A stretch of DNA of 64,000 nt from Henriciella mobilis (GCF_003576315.1 NZ_QWFZ01000003.1:620001-684000); one strand, 5' to 3'; positions 44,365 through 54,386 are shown, counted from the stretch's first letter. A program made the numbers and translations. The notes: generated by a model not told the origin, from the sequence alone.

Positions 44365-47300
44365 TCAAATGCCACCAGCTAAACGGTTGCGTGAGTTCTG
44401 CAAAAGGCTGGGCGGAAGCTCGAACAGTTTCGGCCCGTCCGTATAGAGCAGGGCGGGGCGCACCGTGCGGCCGGGGAAGGCTTTTTCCAGCACCATCTGA
44501 TAGGCTGCCATCTGTAGCAGGTATGACGGTTCCACGGCTTCGGCACTGGCGGGCGCGGGCCGGTCTGTCTTGTAGTCGACGAGCAGGATGTCGGTGCCGG
44601 TGATGACCAGCCGGTCGACGCGGCCATTGATGATGAGTTTTTCGCCGCCGCTTGTCAGTTCGCCCACGACGGAGGCCTCGGCCCGCCCGCCCGGCGCGAA
44701 AACCGCGGCGAAACCGGGCTCGTTCAGCGTTGCCATGGTGACGGCGAGGATTTCGGCGCGGATGTCGGGGGCAAGATCGGTGTGGCGGTCCAGCCAGGCG
44801 CGGGCCTCGGCCTCGCGGCCGGCCTCGGGCCGTTCGGGCAGGTATTGCAGCAGGGCGTGGATCAGCTGGCCGCGCTTCAGGGCCGCCGCGCGCGCTTTGC
44901 CGAAGGGCTGGGTGACGGGTGCGGTATCGGTCAGCAGGCGCGACGGGGCGGTGACACGCGGGGCAGTGTCGATGCGGGTGACGGCCTGCCTTGCCCAGGC
45001 CGGCGCGTCTGGCGGCCGGCTGCCGGCGCCCCTGCCCTTGCCGAGCGGCGCGGCGATCTCGCCATAGGTCAGCCCCTCGCCGACATCCTCGGCGCCGGTC
45101 AGCGACAGCATCGCGTTGCGGCAGAGATCGTACCAGCTGTCTTTGGCGTAGCCGGATGCCTTGCGGTTGCCGGCAAAGGCCCCGCCAATGATCAGCCGGT
45201 CCTCGGCGCGGGTCAGGGCCACATAGAGCAGCCGCCGGCTTTCGCGCGCCTGCGCGGCGGTGCGGGCTTCACGCGCGCGGGCGATGACGGGCGGATCGTC
45301 GGCCTTGCGCGGGCTGTAGACGGGGACATTGTCATCGACGAGGAAGAGGCTCGCCGTGTCGGCTTTCTCCCCGGATGTTGTGTCCGGCAGGATGACGATC
45401 GGCGCCTGCAGGCCCTTGGCGCCGTGGACCGTCATCACGCGGATCTGGCCGTGGGCCTCGGCAAGGTCGCGCTTCAACTCGCTGGCATCGCCCTCGATCT
45501 CGGCAAGGAAGGTCTGAAGGCTGGCGGCCTCGCCCATGGCATGGCCGAGCGCGCGGTCGAGCAGCGCATTTACCGGGTCGCGCGCCGGCTCGCCAAGGCG
45601 CTGTATCAGCCGATCCCAGCCCGACAGGCCGTCATCATGCCGGGTGACGAGGGCGCGGATGATCAGGTCGAAGGCCGGCAGGTGGCGGTTTGCGAGCAGG
45701 TCCTCGCAGAAGGCTTTCGCATCGGCAAAGCGCGGATCGGGGCTGGTGCGAAGCCGGTCCCAGAGGCGCTCTCCCTTGCCCCGGCCATGCGCGAGGGCGA
45801 AGAGCTCATGATCGTCATCGACCAGCCCGCAGAACGGCCCGCGCAGGATTTCCGCCAGCGTCAGGTCATCGCCCGGCATCAGCACGAAGCGGATAAGGTT
45901 CAGGCAGTCCTGTACGCCGATATGGTCGAGCAGGACGAGCCGGTCCGCCCCAGCGACGGGCAGGCGTTCGGCTTTCAGCGCCTTGATCAGCGCTTCGAAG
46001 AGGGTGCCGCGCTTGCGCACGAGGATGAGCATGTCACCCGCCTTGGCGGGCTGGCGTTTCCCGCCGCGCCAGACAGGTTCGCCCGTATCGATCATGCGGC
46101 GGATTTCACGCGCCACTCGCGTGGCGAGCTTGTTCTTCGGCGAGCTTTCAGACAGGTGATCGATCGGTGCGTCCCAGGGGTCGCTGTCATCATCCTCCGC
46201 ATGCGGCTCGATCGGCCAGAGGTCGATCCGTCCGGCCTCGCTGGCGCGGTTGGCGACATGGGCGAGATCGTCGGCCTCTTCGGGGGGATGCTCCGAGAAC
46301 GGATCACCCGCAAAACGGGAACTGTTGAAGACCGTGTCAACGAAGGAGAGGACTTCCGGGGTCGAGCGGAAGGACATGGTCATGTCGGGCAGGTTTGCCT
46401 GGCCGTGCAGGGTTTCCTCGGCCTCGGCAAAGCGGCGTTTCTCGTCGAGAAAACGATCCGGATCGGCGCCCTGGAAGGAGTAGATGGACTGTTTCTTGTC
46501 GCCCACGGTGAATTGCGTACGCGGATCGACGGCGCGCTCGACACCGGCCCCGGCGCGGAACTCGGCGACCAGCGCATTGATGATTTCCCACTGGGCGGGA
46601 CTGGTGTCCTGTGCCTCGTCGAGCAGGATATGGGTCAGCCCGCCATCGAGCTTGTAAAGCACCCATTCGGCCAGCCCGCCGGCGGTCAGCAGGGCGCGGG
46701 TCTGCTGGATGAGGTCGTCGAAATCGAGGGCGGCGCGCTGCGCTTTGCCAGACCGGAAGGCCGACAGCACCGGCAGGCCGACATCGACAAGCGCGGCGGT
46801 GCGTTCATAGGCCTGGCGGGCGATCATGTCCCCCAGAAGGCCCCGGAAGCGAGCGACTTCGCGGCCCTCGCCATCCTTCATCTGGAAGGCGTCAGCAAGG
46901 CCCGGCACCTCCTTTGCGGCGCCTGCCGTATACGGATTACTGGCGCGCATGGCCCCGGTGCTGGTCAGAAAGATGGACTGGTAAGCCGCCCAGCGCTTGT
47001 CCGGCGGCGCGTCTGACAGGATCACGATGAGTGTTTCAAGCAGGCGCGCATCGCTCGCCCCCGGCTTGGACAGGTCGCCGAGGCCCTGGGCAATCCCGGC
47101 CAGCATCTCGCGCGGCAAGCCGGTCCCGACGGCCCTGTCCATGATCTCCTCGACCGTTTCGTCCGGTGCTTCGACCGTGTTCTTTATCGCCGCCTTGAGT
47201 GCGTCCGGATCGGCGCCGGTCAGCACGCCGCGCGCGCCGCGCAGGCTGGAGAGCGGGGCAGCTGCGCCAAACCCGCCGCCGGCCTCGGACAGCGTCGCCA

Positions 47301-47865
47301 GCGTCTGAAGCCGATCTTCGGCGGCGCCGAGAATCTCGCCGGCGAGGCTCTCATCCCACAGATGGTCGGCGTCGCGGTCTTCCATCTCCGCAAAGCCCGG
47401 TGAGACATCGGCCTCCAGCGGGAAGCGACGCAGGATGCGTGAGCAGAAGGCGTGGATGGTCTCGATGCGCAGGCCGCCCGGCGTCTCCAGGGCGCGGGCA
47501 AAGAGGGCACGCGCGGCCTGCAAATCTTCCGCCGAGTAGCTCTCCTGCGCGCGCTGCTCGAGCCGGGCCAGCTCTCCGGCGAGGCGTGCATCCTCCATGA
47601 CCGACCAGCTGCCGAGCCGGTCGAACAGGCGGCTCAGCATCTCATTGGCCGCTGCCTTGGTGTAGGTGATGCAGAGAATGGTGTCCGGGTCTGCGCCCCT
47701 GCGGCCATCCTCGCGGCGCAGCAGCAGGCGGGCGACCCGGTCGATCAGCACCTTGGTCTTGCCGGAGCCGGCATGTGCCTCGACCCAGGCCGACCGGTCC
47801 GGCTGGGCCGCAAGCGCCTGCGCGTGGATGGCCTTGACGAAAGCGGTATTGGCCTTGTCAGTCAT
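44365..47865 (-). CDS. addA: double-strand break repair helicase-nuclease AddA
   Basis: A 1166-residue UvrD-type helicase with nuclease domain. ATG 47865 is preceded by GGAGG at six bases and overlaps the addB stop. Helicase motifs: Walker A WVEAHAGSGKTKVLIDRV, TILCITYTKAAANEM, Walker B-type HILLDEAQDTSPAQWE, VGDKKQSIYSFQGADP, MSFRSTPEVLSFVD, VMTVHGAKGLQAPIVILP and LYVALTRAEDRLIIGG. The C-terminal RecB-like nuclease holds INGRVDRLVITGTDILLVDYKTDR. With AddB it resects broken ends for RecA. Confidence 0.95.
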   Translation of the reverse strand: MTDKANTAFVKAIHAQALAAQPDRSAWVEAHAGSGKTKVLIDRVARLLLRREDGRRGADPDTILCITYTKAAANEMLSRLFDRLGSWSVMEDARLAGELARLEQRAQESYSAEDLQAARALFARALETPGGLRIETIHAFCSRILRRFPLEADVSPGFAEMEDRDADHLWDESLAGEILGAAEDRLQTLATLSEAGGGFGAAAPLSSLRGARGVLTGADPDALKAAIKNTVEAPDETVEEIMDRAVGTGLPREMLAGIAQGLGDLSKPGASDARLLETLIVILSDAPPDKRWAAYQSIFLTSTGAMRASNPYTAGAAKEVPGLADAFQMKDGEGREVARFRGLLGDMIARQAYERTAALVDVGLPVLSAFRSGKAQRAALDFDDLIQQTRALLTAGGLAEWVLYKLDGGLTHILLDEAQDTSPAQWEIINALVAEFRAGAGVERAVDPRTQFTVGDKKQSIYSFQGADPDRFLDEKRRFAEAEETLHGQANLPDMTMSFRSTPEVLSFVDTVFNSSRFAGDPFSEHPPEEADDLAHVANRASEAGRIDLWPIEPHAEDDDSDPWDAPIDHLSESSPKNKLATRVAREIRRMIDTGEPVWRGGKRQPAKAGDMLILVRKRGTLFEALIKALKAERLPVAGADRLVLLDHIGVQDCLNLIRFVLMPGDDLTLAEILRGPFCGLVDDDHELFALAHGRGKGERLWDRLRTSPDPRFADAKAFCEDLLANRHLPAFDLIIRALVTRHDDGLSGWDRLIQRLGEPARDPVNALLDRALGHAMGEAASLQTFLAEIEGDASELKRDLAEAHGQIRVMTVHGAKGLQAPIVILPDTTSGEKADTASLFLVDDNVPVYSPRKADDPPVIARAREARTAAQARESRRLLYVALTRAEDRLIIGGAFAGNRKASGYAKDSWYDLCRNAMLSLTGAEDVGEGLTYGEIAAPLGKGRGAGSRPPDAPAWARQAVTRIDTAPRVTAPSRLLTDTAPVTQPFGKARAAALKRGQLIHALLQYLPERPEAGREAEARAWLDRHTDLAPDIRAEILAVTMATLNEPGFAAVFAPGGRAEASVVGELTSGGEKLIINGRVDRLVITGTDILLVDYKTDRPAPASAEAVEPSYLLQMAAYQMVLEKAFPGRTVRPALLYTDGPKLFELPPSLLQNSRNRLAGGI

Positions 47866-50800
47866 CGCCATCCTCCGCCGCCCATTCGTCGCGCCGGGCG
47901 AGCCGGGCATAGTCGGAGCCATACTTCGCCCATTTCGGGCGCGGCATGCTGACATAGGGATGGTCCGGATTCGCGAACCGGCTGATCAGCTTCAGGAAGC
48001 CCTCGCGCGTCTCCTCGATAATCTCTTCCAGCGGCTTCTCATGGTGCGCGCTGCCCGCCTTGTCGCCGATATGGCGGACATCGAATTTCGTTCCGAACCG
48101 GACATAAGTCAGCTCACGGACGGGGGCTGCGGCGATGCCCTTGTCCGTAAATCCGCCTTCCGCGGCGATGATGGCCTGCAGGGGCATTTGCGGGTTGAGG
48201 CCGGTGCGCACTTCGCCTTCGCCGGGCGGGGCGCCGGACTTGAAATCGAGGATAGCGAGCGCGCCATCCTGATGCTTCTCGATCCGGTCCGCCGTGGCCG
48301 AAAGCCTGAAATGCCCGGCGCCAAGCGGGACGTTGAGGGTGCCTTTGACCTCCGTATACGGATCACCAGCGATAAGGTGCAGCCGCGCCTTGCGCCAGGC
48401 GAGATAGTCCTCCGCGGTCTTGCGCCGTGAAGCAACCGCGCCGAGAATGACCTCCTCGGCTTCGCCTGCCGCCCGCAATTCCGCCTCAAGCATGGCGATG
48501 AGATTGTCGGCGGACTTCTCGACGTCTTTTTCCTCGAACTTTTCCAGCGCGGCGTGGATGGCAGTGCCGCGCGGGCGCGCATCGACCGGCATGTCGAGGG
48601 CGTCGAGTTTCGTCAGCCCAAGGACGTACTGGCAGTAGATGGCATAGGGGTCGCGTTGCAGCGTCTCGATCCGCGTGACGGACAGACCGGACGGGCGCGC
48701 CTCAAGCGATGGTTTCGGGCGCGGCTCGGCGCTGAAGCCTTCCAGTGCGGGCGGATGGCGCAGCCCTTCCAGCCAGTCGCGCGGGTCGCGGCCGGCTTCC
48801 GGCCCAAGCACGGCTTTCGCTCCATCCTCACCGAGGGCGCCGCGCGCGAGCGTGGTCAGCCGCCACAGCCAGCGTGAGCTGATTGCCGGGGCATCTTCGC
48901 GCCGCCGGGCCGACAGAAGCGTGACATTCGGCGCGGCGGCGAGCTGGGCGAAGTCATGCGCTGAAAGGCCGATCCGCTCATCGGGATCCGACAGGCCGAT
49001 CTCGGCGCGGAAGGCGCGCGGCAGGAAGGCGTCGGCGGGCGGCTGGGCCGGCCAGACCCCTTCATTGAGGCCGGCGAGGATCAGTCGGTCGGCGGTCTGC
49101 AGCCGCGCCTCGAGCGGGCCCCAGATATTCAGGCGGGGATGATCCCGCGCCTCCTCGCGCACCAGGACGGTGGAGCAATAGGTCTTGAAGAGTTCGGACC
49201 AGATCTCCGGCCCGGCCGCCTCCATGCTGGCCGTGACATCGGCAAAGTCGCGCATGGCCGTGGACAGCTGCGCACCATCGGCGCCCGCCCAAGGCAGGGG
49301 TGTCGCGCCAAGGCTGCCCATCAGTTCGCTGACCGCTTCGAGGAAGGCAAGGCCCTCAAGCGGCGCATCGTCTGCGGGAAATCCGGCCGCATCGATCTGG
49401 GCCTGCAGGGCCTCGACCAGTTTCAGCGCGGCTGCGCCATGATGTGGCTGGAGGCCGGAGCGGCGCGCATTCTCCTCGTCGGCGGCGGTGCGCTCGATGT
49501 GGGCTTCCAGCGTTTCCCAGTCCGTCCAGCGGCGCGGGCCGCGCAGGAAGAAGCGCTCGAAGCCTGCCACATCATGGTCGAAGGCGACCTGGTCATGCTT
49601 CAGCACGGCCAGCATGGCGACCGGATCGGTCGGGTCGCAGGCCCATTCCATGACAAGCGCGGCGAGACTGCCGGCGGGCGTCTGCAGCAGCGGTACACCA
49701 CCGGATGGGGCGACATTGACGTTCCACTGCTTGAGCAGCGCCGAGACGCGCCGGGCAAGGCCTGCGTCGGGTGTCACAAGGGCTGCGGTTTCGCGTTCGG
49801 TTTCCAGCGTTTCGCGCAGGAGGAGGGCGGCGCACCAGGCTTCGTCGCTTTCATCATCGGCCTCGATCAGCGTCATGCCGGCAAAGCCGTCGCGGGCGAA
49901 GGCGGCGCGGTCCTGCGTGCCGGAGAGGATGTCCAGCCGGTCGAGCCAGCCGGAGGTGTCATCCGCCGGAGCGAGCGCTTCGTGGACGAGGGCGCGGCGG
50001 GCGTCGGCCTTGGCGTCGGTGCGAATGCCCGGCCAGATGGCGACCTCGTGCGGGGCAAGGCCGAGCGTGCGGAGCGTGCGCGCGATGGTGAATTGCGGAT
50101 GGTTCGGGGCGCGCGCGATCCGGCCCCAGGCCTCCGGGCTGACATTCCGGTCGAGGCCCGGCAGCACGATCAGCGCGCGCGGCAGGGTCATGGCGGCCTT
50201 CATCAGGACCCGGCCGGACGGGTCTGCGCCGGTCGAGCCGGCGATGATGATGTCGCCTTTTGGCGGGTTGGCCTGCCAGCTTTCGGCGGTGGCCTCGGCC
50301 GCGGCCAGGCGGCGGGCATAGGGGTCCATCTGGACGTTGCGCTCGAGGTCTTCGGGCCAGTGCGTTGCGATGATCTCGAGGAAATCGATCGATTGCTGCC
50401 AGTGAATGGCAAGCTGGCGGTCAGCGACCAGCGTGTCGAGCTTGCCCCAGTCGACCCCGCCAGAGAGGGCGGCCTGGTCGAGCAGGCGGGCGAGTTCCCG
50501 GGCGGCGGCGAGGGCCGAGGCGGGCGGAATGGATGTGCCGCGCTTTTCGTAGAAGGCGCGTACCAGTACGGCGAGGCGGCCCAGCCGGGCGGCGGGCGAG
50601 ACGGCCGGTGGCAGGTCCGCCAGCGCCGATTCTGGACCGGGCGGCGGCTCGTCACTTTCAAGATCGCCGAGCGGGCGGATATCCGGCATTAGGATCGGCT
50701 TGTGGCCAGCCGCCTCGAACAGGGCGAGCGCGAGGGCGCGGGCCGACCGGCGGTTTGGCACATAGATCAGGTCGTCGGCAAGCGCATCGGCTTTCTCGCT

Positions 50801-50911
50801 AAGGCCCTTTTCGGCGGCCAGCGCCGTCGCTAAAGCCTTGAGGAAGTTCGCCCCCGGCGGGATGGTCCAGACGCGGGGCGCGCCGTCAGCAAAGAGGCCG
50901 GGAGCCGTCAT
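47858..50911 (-). CDS. addB: double-strand break repair protein AddB (alphaproteobacterial type)
   Basis: A 1017-residue protein beginning at ATG 50911, which overlaps the murU-like stop as ATGA. The N-terminal part is an inactive helicase-like fold (no intact Walker A), for example DDLIYVPNRRSARALALALF. The C-terminal nuclease has RGTAIHAALEKFEEKD, RLSATADRIEKHQDGALAILDFKSG and QMPLQAIIAAEGGF. The cysteine set for the iron-sulfur cluster of Bacillus AddB is not evident near the nuclease. AddB recognises Chi-like sites. Confidence 0.93.
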   Translation of the reverse strand: MTAPGLFADGAPRVWTIPPGANFLKALATALAAEKGLSEKADALADDLIYVPNRRSARALALALFEAAGHKPILMPDIRPLGDLESDEPPPGPESALADLPPAVSPAARLGRLAVLVRAFYEKRGTSIPPASALAAARELARLLDQAALSGGVDWGKLDTLVADRQLAIHWQQSIDFLEIIATHWPEDLERNVQMDPYARRLAAAEATAESWQANPPKGDIIIAGSTGADPSGRVLMKAAMTLPRALIVLPGLDRNVSPEAWGRIARAPNHPQFTIARTLRTLGLAPHEVAIWPGIRTDAKADARRALVHEALAPADDTSGWLDRLDILSGTQDRAAFARDGFAGMTLIEADDESDEAWCAALLLRETLETERETAALVTPDAGLARRVSALLKQWNVNVAPSGGVPLLQTPAGSLAALVMEWACDPTDPVAMLAVLKHDQVAFDHDVAGFERFFLRGPRRWTDWETLEAHIERTAADEENARRSGLQPHHGAAALKLVEALQAQIDAAGFPADDAPLEGLAFLEAVSELMGSLGATPLPWAGADGAQLSTAMRDFADVTASMEAAGPEIWSELFKTYCSTVLVREEARDHPRLNIWGPLEARLQTADRLILAGLNEGVWPAQPPADAFLPRAFRAEIGLSDPDERIGLSAHDFAQLAAAPNVTLLSARRREDAPAISSRWLWRLTTLARGALGEDGAKAVLGPEAGRDPRDWLEGLRHPPALEGFSAEPRPKPSLEARPSGLSVTRIETLQRDPYAIYCQYVLGLTKLDALDMPVDARPRGTAIHAALEKFEEKDVEKSADNLIAMLEAELRAAGEAEEVILGAVASRRKTAEDYLAWRKARLHLIAGDPYTEVKGTLNVPLGAGHFRLSATADRIEKHQDGALAILDFKSGAPPGEGEVRTGLNPQMPLQAIIAAEGGFTDKGIAAAPVRELTYVRFGTKFDVRHIGDKAGSAHHEKPLEEIIEETREGFLKLISRFANPDHPYVSMPRPKWAKYGSDYARLARRDEWAAEDGDD

Positions 50912-51630
50912 GCGCCGTGACACCACATCCACATTTTCGCATCCTTCAGCGCCTGTGGATCACCGACATGCAGCCAGAAACGGTCGAGCGGGACGCCATG
51001 CATCCGGCCCTTCGGCAAAAGCGCGCTCCAGATACGGAACGCGGAGAACGGTTCAGGGGTGTACGCGGCGTACAGGGCTGGATTGACGATGCGCAGCCCG
51101 GCATAGGCCCAGGGCGCTTCGGGGGCCTCACCGCGATGGCGGATCGAGCCGTCATCACTGAGGAAGAAGTCCCCCGCGCCAGCAAAGCCGAGACACCGGC
51201 CCCGGTCGGCGAGCAGCAGGATCTCGTCCATGCGTGCCGGGTCGTAGGCGGCGGCGAGCTGGGTGAGCGGGGCGGCATCATTCGGCGCCCAGAACGCATC
51301 GGTATTGACCACGAAGACCGGGTCCGTGCCCAGAAGCGGCGCCGCCTTGGCGAGTGCGCCGCCGGTTTCCAGCACCTCTTCACGTTCGTCGGAAAAGACG
51401 ACCTCGACCCCGCCATAACCCTTCGCATGCGCTTCGACCTGGTCGGCGCACCAGTGCGTGTTGACCACCAGCCGCTTCACGCCGGCCTCGATCAGCGGGC
51501 CGACCTGCCAGTCCATCAGCCGCTTGCCGGCGACCTCGATCAGTGGCTTGGCGGTGTTGTCGGTCAGCGGCCGCATGCGCGTGCCAAGGCCGGCGGCGAG
51601 GATCATGGCGGTGTGGGGGATCGCGGTCAT
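50908..51630 (-). CDS. murU: N-acetylmuramate alpha-1-phosphate uridylyltransferase (MurU-like nucleotidyltransferase)
   Basis: A 240-residue nucleotidyltransferase: AMILAAGLGTRMRPLTDNTAKPLIEVAGKRLMDW is the signature and uridine/sugar-phosphate site, and VFVVNTDAFWAP holds the metal Asp. ATG 51630 overlaps the amgK stop (TGATG). Position directly after amgK supports MurU function: making UDP-MurNAc from MurNAc-1-phosphate, thereby bypassing fosfomycin-sensitive MurA. Without context it could only be called a sugar-1-phosphate nucleotidyltransferase. Confidence 0.87.
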   Translation of the reverse strand: MTAIPHTAMILAAGLGTRMRPLTDNTAKPLIEVAGKRLMDWQVGPLIEAGVKRLVVNTHWCADQVEAHAKGYGGVEVVFSDEREEVLETGGALAKAAPLLGTDPVFVVNTDAFWAPNDAAPLTQLAAAYDPARMDEILLLADRGRCLGFAGAGDFFLSDDGSIRHRGEAPEAPWAYAGLRIVNPALYAAYTPEPFSAFRIWSALLPKGRMHGVPLDRFWLHVGDPQALKDAKMWMWCHGA

Positions 51631-52724
51631 CACGCCTCCTCGAAAACAAACGGCGCCACGTCGCGCACGAAATCGGCCATGCCTGCAGCCGAGGGGTGCT
51701 GGAGGTTGCGGGCGAGCAGGCGTTTCTGGCGGGGCAGGAAGTCGTGATAGCGCTGCTTGCCGTCGCGGGCGATGAGACGGGCGAATATCCCCGCGATGCG
51801 AAGCGCGTTCAGCGTGCCGATAACGGCCAGCCGCTCGCGGAAATCCGCTTCGGCCTTGCCCGACTTCTCCAGATAGGTGCGGATGGCCGCGTCGCGGGCG
51901 GCAGGCGTCACCTCGCGGCGGGCATCCTGCACCAGCATCGCCATGTCCCAGGCATCCCAGCCGATGACCGCGTCCTGGAAGTCCAGAAGGCCGATCCGGG
52001 CGCGGCCTTCGCGCTCGGGCAACCAGATCAGGTTTTCGGCATGATAGTCGCGCAGGGTCAGCTCACGCGGGAAGTCGCGGGCCATGTCGATCAGCGCGTC
52101 GCGTTCGCTTTCCCACCGCGTGCGCGCAGCATCCGACATCTTCATGCGCGGATCGAGCAAGGGCAGCCAGTCGGCGAAGAGATCAGCGTTGACGCGCAGG
52201 GCAAGGTCATCGAAGGCGAGCAGCGGCCAGTCGCAGCCGAGCCCTTTCAGGATGACCGGCCGCTCCAGCGCATGCAGATCGGCCAGCGCTTCGGCGGCGG
52301 CGGTGTAGAGCGTCACCTCATCCTCGCCCTGTTCGATGAGGCGGGCGAATTCCTTCAGCGTGCCGAAATCCTCGATCAGGGCGAGGCCAAGCTCCGGGTC
52401 GCCAGCATAGATTTCCGGGGCGCTGAAGCCATGCTCGTGCAGCCAGCCGCCAATCGCCGCGAAGGCCTCGACGCGGGAGGCGGCGAGGCGGGACTGCTTG
52501 TTCCACCCGCCGGCCAGCCGCTCGGCATCGGTCATGGCGGGCGTGCAGGGGTCATCCTCGACGGGCGGCGCGTCCATAAGGAGCGCGGTCTCGCCGCCAC
52601 GTGTCAGCCGGGCATAGCGGCGCGTGGAGGCGTCCTGGCCGAGCCAGTCGATGGCCGCATCGCCCCAGCCCTCACGGGCCAGGAACGCTTCGACCTGCAG
52701 CAGCCTGTTTGCGTCAAATCCCAT
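51630..52724 (-). CDS. amgK: anomeric MurNAc/GlcNAc kinase AmgK-like phosphotransferase
   Basis: A 364-residue aminoglycoside-phosphotransferase-fold kinase from ATG 52724, overlapping tsaE by 11 bp. Features: LGQDASTRRYARLTRGGETALLMDAPP (nucleotide region), the catalytic loop LTLRDYHAENLIWLPEREG and metal-binding LLDFQDAVIGWDAWDMAML. AmgK phosphorylates MurNAc at the anomeric carbon in peptidoglycan recycling; MurU is the next gene. The phosphatase MupP of this route is not in the window. Lytic transglycosylase (19085-20470) makes the pathway's starting material. Confidence 0.88.
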   Translation of the reverse strand: MGFDANRLLQVEAFLAREGWGDAAIDWLGQDASTRRYARLTRGGETALLMDAPPVEDDPCTPAMTDAERLAGGWNKQSRLAASRVEAFAAIGGWLHEHGFSAPEIYAGDPELGLALIEDFGTLKEFARLIEQGEDEVTLYTAAAEALADLHALERPVILKGLGCDWPLLAFDDLALRVNADLFADWLPLLDPRMKMSDAARTRWESERDALIDMARDFPRELTLRDYHAENLIWLPEREGRARIGLLDFQDAVIGWDAWDMAMLVQDARREVTPAARDAAIRTYLEKSGKAEADFRERLAVIGTLNALRIAGIFARLIARDGKQRYHDFLPRQKRLLARNLQHPSAAGMADFVRDVAPFVFEEA

Positions 52725-53166
52725 GGAGGCGAGCCTGCCAGTCTTCGCCGAAAGCTTCCAGCCTCGCTGTGCGCCCATCCACGGTTTGTTCGAGGGTGAG
52801 GTCGAGGCGCCATTGCGGCAGGTGGCTGCCCGCCTTGTCCGGCCACTCGATGAGGGCGAGGCCGTCCATCGTTTCGTCCCAGCCAAGCTCCATGACTTCG
52901 TCCGGGTCATCGAGCCGGTAAAGGTCGAAGTGGAAGACGGTGAGGCCCGGCGTGTCATAGGTCTGCACGAGCGTATAGGTCGGGCTCGGCACGTCGGTCT
53001 CGCTGCCATTGAGGGCCGAGATCAGCGCGCGGGCAAATGTCGTCTTGCCGGCACCAAGCCCGCCGCGAAGCGCGATCACATCGCCCGGCTTCAGGTGCGG
53101 GGCGAGGCGCCGCGCGAGACGGCCGGTCGCGGCCTCATCCGGCAGGAAGACTTCCAGGTGGCTCAT
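52714..53166 (-). CDS. tsaE: tRNA threonylcarbamoyladenosine biosynthesis ATPase TsaE
   Basis: A 150-residue P-loop protein with Walker A ALRGGLGAGKTTFARALI, then VPSPTYTLVQTYDTPGLTVFHFDLYRLDDPDEV and LALIEWPDKAG. TsaE powers TsaB-TsaD in forming t6A37 of ANN-decoding tRNAs. It is essential in many bacteria. Its start overlaps the PLP enzyme's stop (ATGA at 53163-53166) and its end overlaps amgK. Confidence 0.95.
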   Translation of the reverse strand: MSHLEVFLPDEAATGRLARRLAPHLKPGDVIALRGGLGAGKTTFARALISALNGSETDVPSPTYTLVQTYDTPGLTVFHFDLYRLDDPDEVMELGWDETMDGLALIEWPDKAGSHLPQWRLDLTLEQTVDGRTARLEAFGEDWQARLHGI

Positions 53167-54272
53167 GCCAGCGTATCCAGCGTGTCCGAGATCGCCGCCA
53201 CCAGCGCCCCGGTCGGCTCGCAGCCCACCGACAGGCGGACATAGCCTTCGGCCACATCATCGCCCCAGCGCGCGCGGCGCTCCCCGCTGGTCTGGATGCC
53301 GCCGAAGCTGGTGGCCGCGAAGATGGCCGGGCAGTCATCGATGAAGCGCTCGGCGGTCGCGGCATCGGCAAAGGTGATGCCGATCACGAAGCCGGGGCGG
53401 GCCATTTGCCGGGAGGCGGTTTTGTAGGACCGGTCGTCGGCAAGGCCGGGAAAGCGCACGGCCTCAACGGCCTTGTGGGTGTAGAAGAGGTTGGCCAGCG
53501 CCTCGGCATTGGTGCACATCCGCTCCAGCCTGAGGTCCAGCGTCATCAGGCCGCGATAGGCGAGATAGGCCTCGGCCGGGCCGGGCGTTGCGCCGGACAG
53601 CTTGCGCCAGGTGCGGACCCGCTCGATGAGCGCCGCGTCGCGGCTCGCGACATGACCGAAGAGGACATCGGAGTGCCCGGACAGCGCCTTCGTATCGGAT
53701 GAAACTGTCAGGTCCGCGCCGAGGTCGAGCACGGGCTGTAGGAGGGCGGTGGCGGTGGTGTTGTCGACGCAGACGAGGCCGCCAGCGGCATGGACGCGCT
53801 TGGCGATGGCGGCGATGTCGCAGACATCGAGGCCAGGATTGGACGGGGTTTCCAGCCAGACAAGATCAAAGCCGGTGACGTCCTGGGCGTCCATCTGCGC
53901 GGTGGGGATTTCGGTCACATCGATGTCGTGCTGGCGCAGGAATTCGTCCATCAGAACGCGCACAGTGTAATAACCATCCGATGGCAGGAGCAGCTTCGCT
54001 TTCGGTTTCAGGCACGCCATGATCGCGCCGGTCACCGCCGCCATGCCGGACGGGAAGCAGATCGTCGGCGCGTCTTCCAGCACGCCGATGGCGCTTTCGA
54101 CGGCAGCCCAGGTCGGATTGTCGAACCGGCCATAGGGGAAGGCGTGGTCCGGCTCTCCCGGCAGGGCGTATTTCGCGGCATTCACAATGGGCGGGGCAAG
54201 GCTCTCGCCCTTCTGCAGTTTTGCGGCGCGCGCATGCAGCATGGCCATCATCCGCTGGGCGGTATCCGTCAT
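53163..54272 (-). CDS. Cys/Met metabolism-type PLP-dependent enzyme (cystathionine synthase/lyase family)
   Basis: A 369-residue fold type I enzyme. PLP Lys lies in VSSDTKALSGHSDVLFGHV, with other family marks PYGRFDNPTWAAVESAIG, CFPSGMAAVTGAIMACL, WLETPSNPGLDVCDI and VCVDNTTATALLQ. The family covers cystathionine gamma-synthase, beta- and gamma-lyases and sulfhydrylases; the exact reaction cannot be fixed by motif. It starts the minus-strand run that continues through tsaE, amgK, murU, addB and addA with overlaps at nearly every junction. Confidence 0.9.
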   Translation of the reverse strand: MTDTAQRMMAMLHARAAKLQKGESLAPPIVNAAKYALPGEPDHAFPYGRFDNPTWAAVESAIGVLEDAPTICFPSGMAAVTGAIMACLKPKAKLLLPSDGYYTVRVLMDEFLRQHDIDVTEIPTAQMDAQDVTGFDLVWLETPSNPGLDVCDIAAIAKRVHAAGGLVCVDNTTATALLQPVLDLGADLTVSSDTKALSGHSDVLFGHVASRDAALIERVRTWRKLSGATPGPAEAYLAYRGLMTLDLRLERMCTNAEALANLFYTHKAVEAVRFPGLADDRSYKTASRQMARPGFVIGITFADAATAERFIDDCPAIFAATSFGGIQTSGERRARWGDDVAEGYVRLSVGCEPTGALVAAISDTLDTLA

Positions 54273-54386
54273 CGCTGCACCTCAAAGCTGGGTCGTTCAA
54301 TCATGCGTCCGGCATAGCGCGGCGCCGGACACCGGACAAAGAAAAATGCCGGCCGGGACAGGTCTGAATTGCAGATGATCAGTTTC

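Noticed and set aside
44782-47016. 744-codon open frame on the plus strand
   Set aside because: It lies wholly antisense to addA, whose helicase motifs are certain; high G+C makes such frames common.
53676-53692. 17-bp identity with the REP-like unit at 43802-43818
   Set aside because: It falls inside the conserved LSGHSD region of the PLP enzyme and lacks the rest of the repeat; coincidence is the simplest reading.
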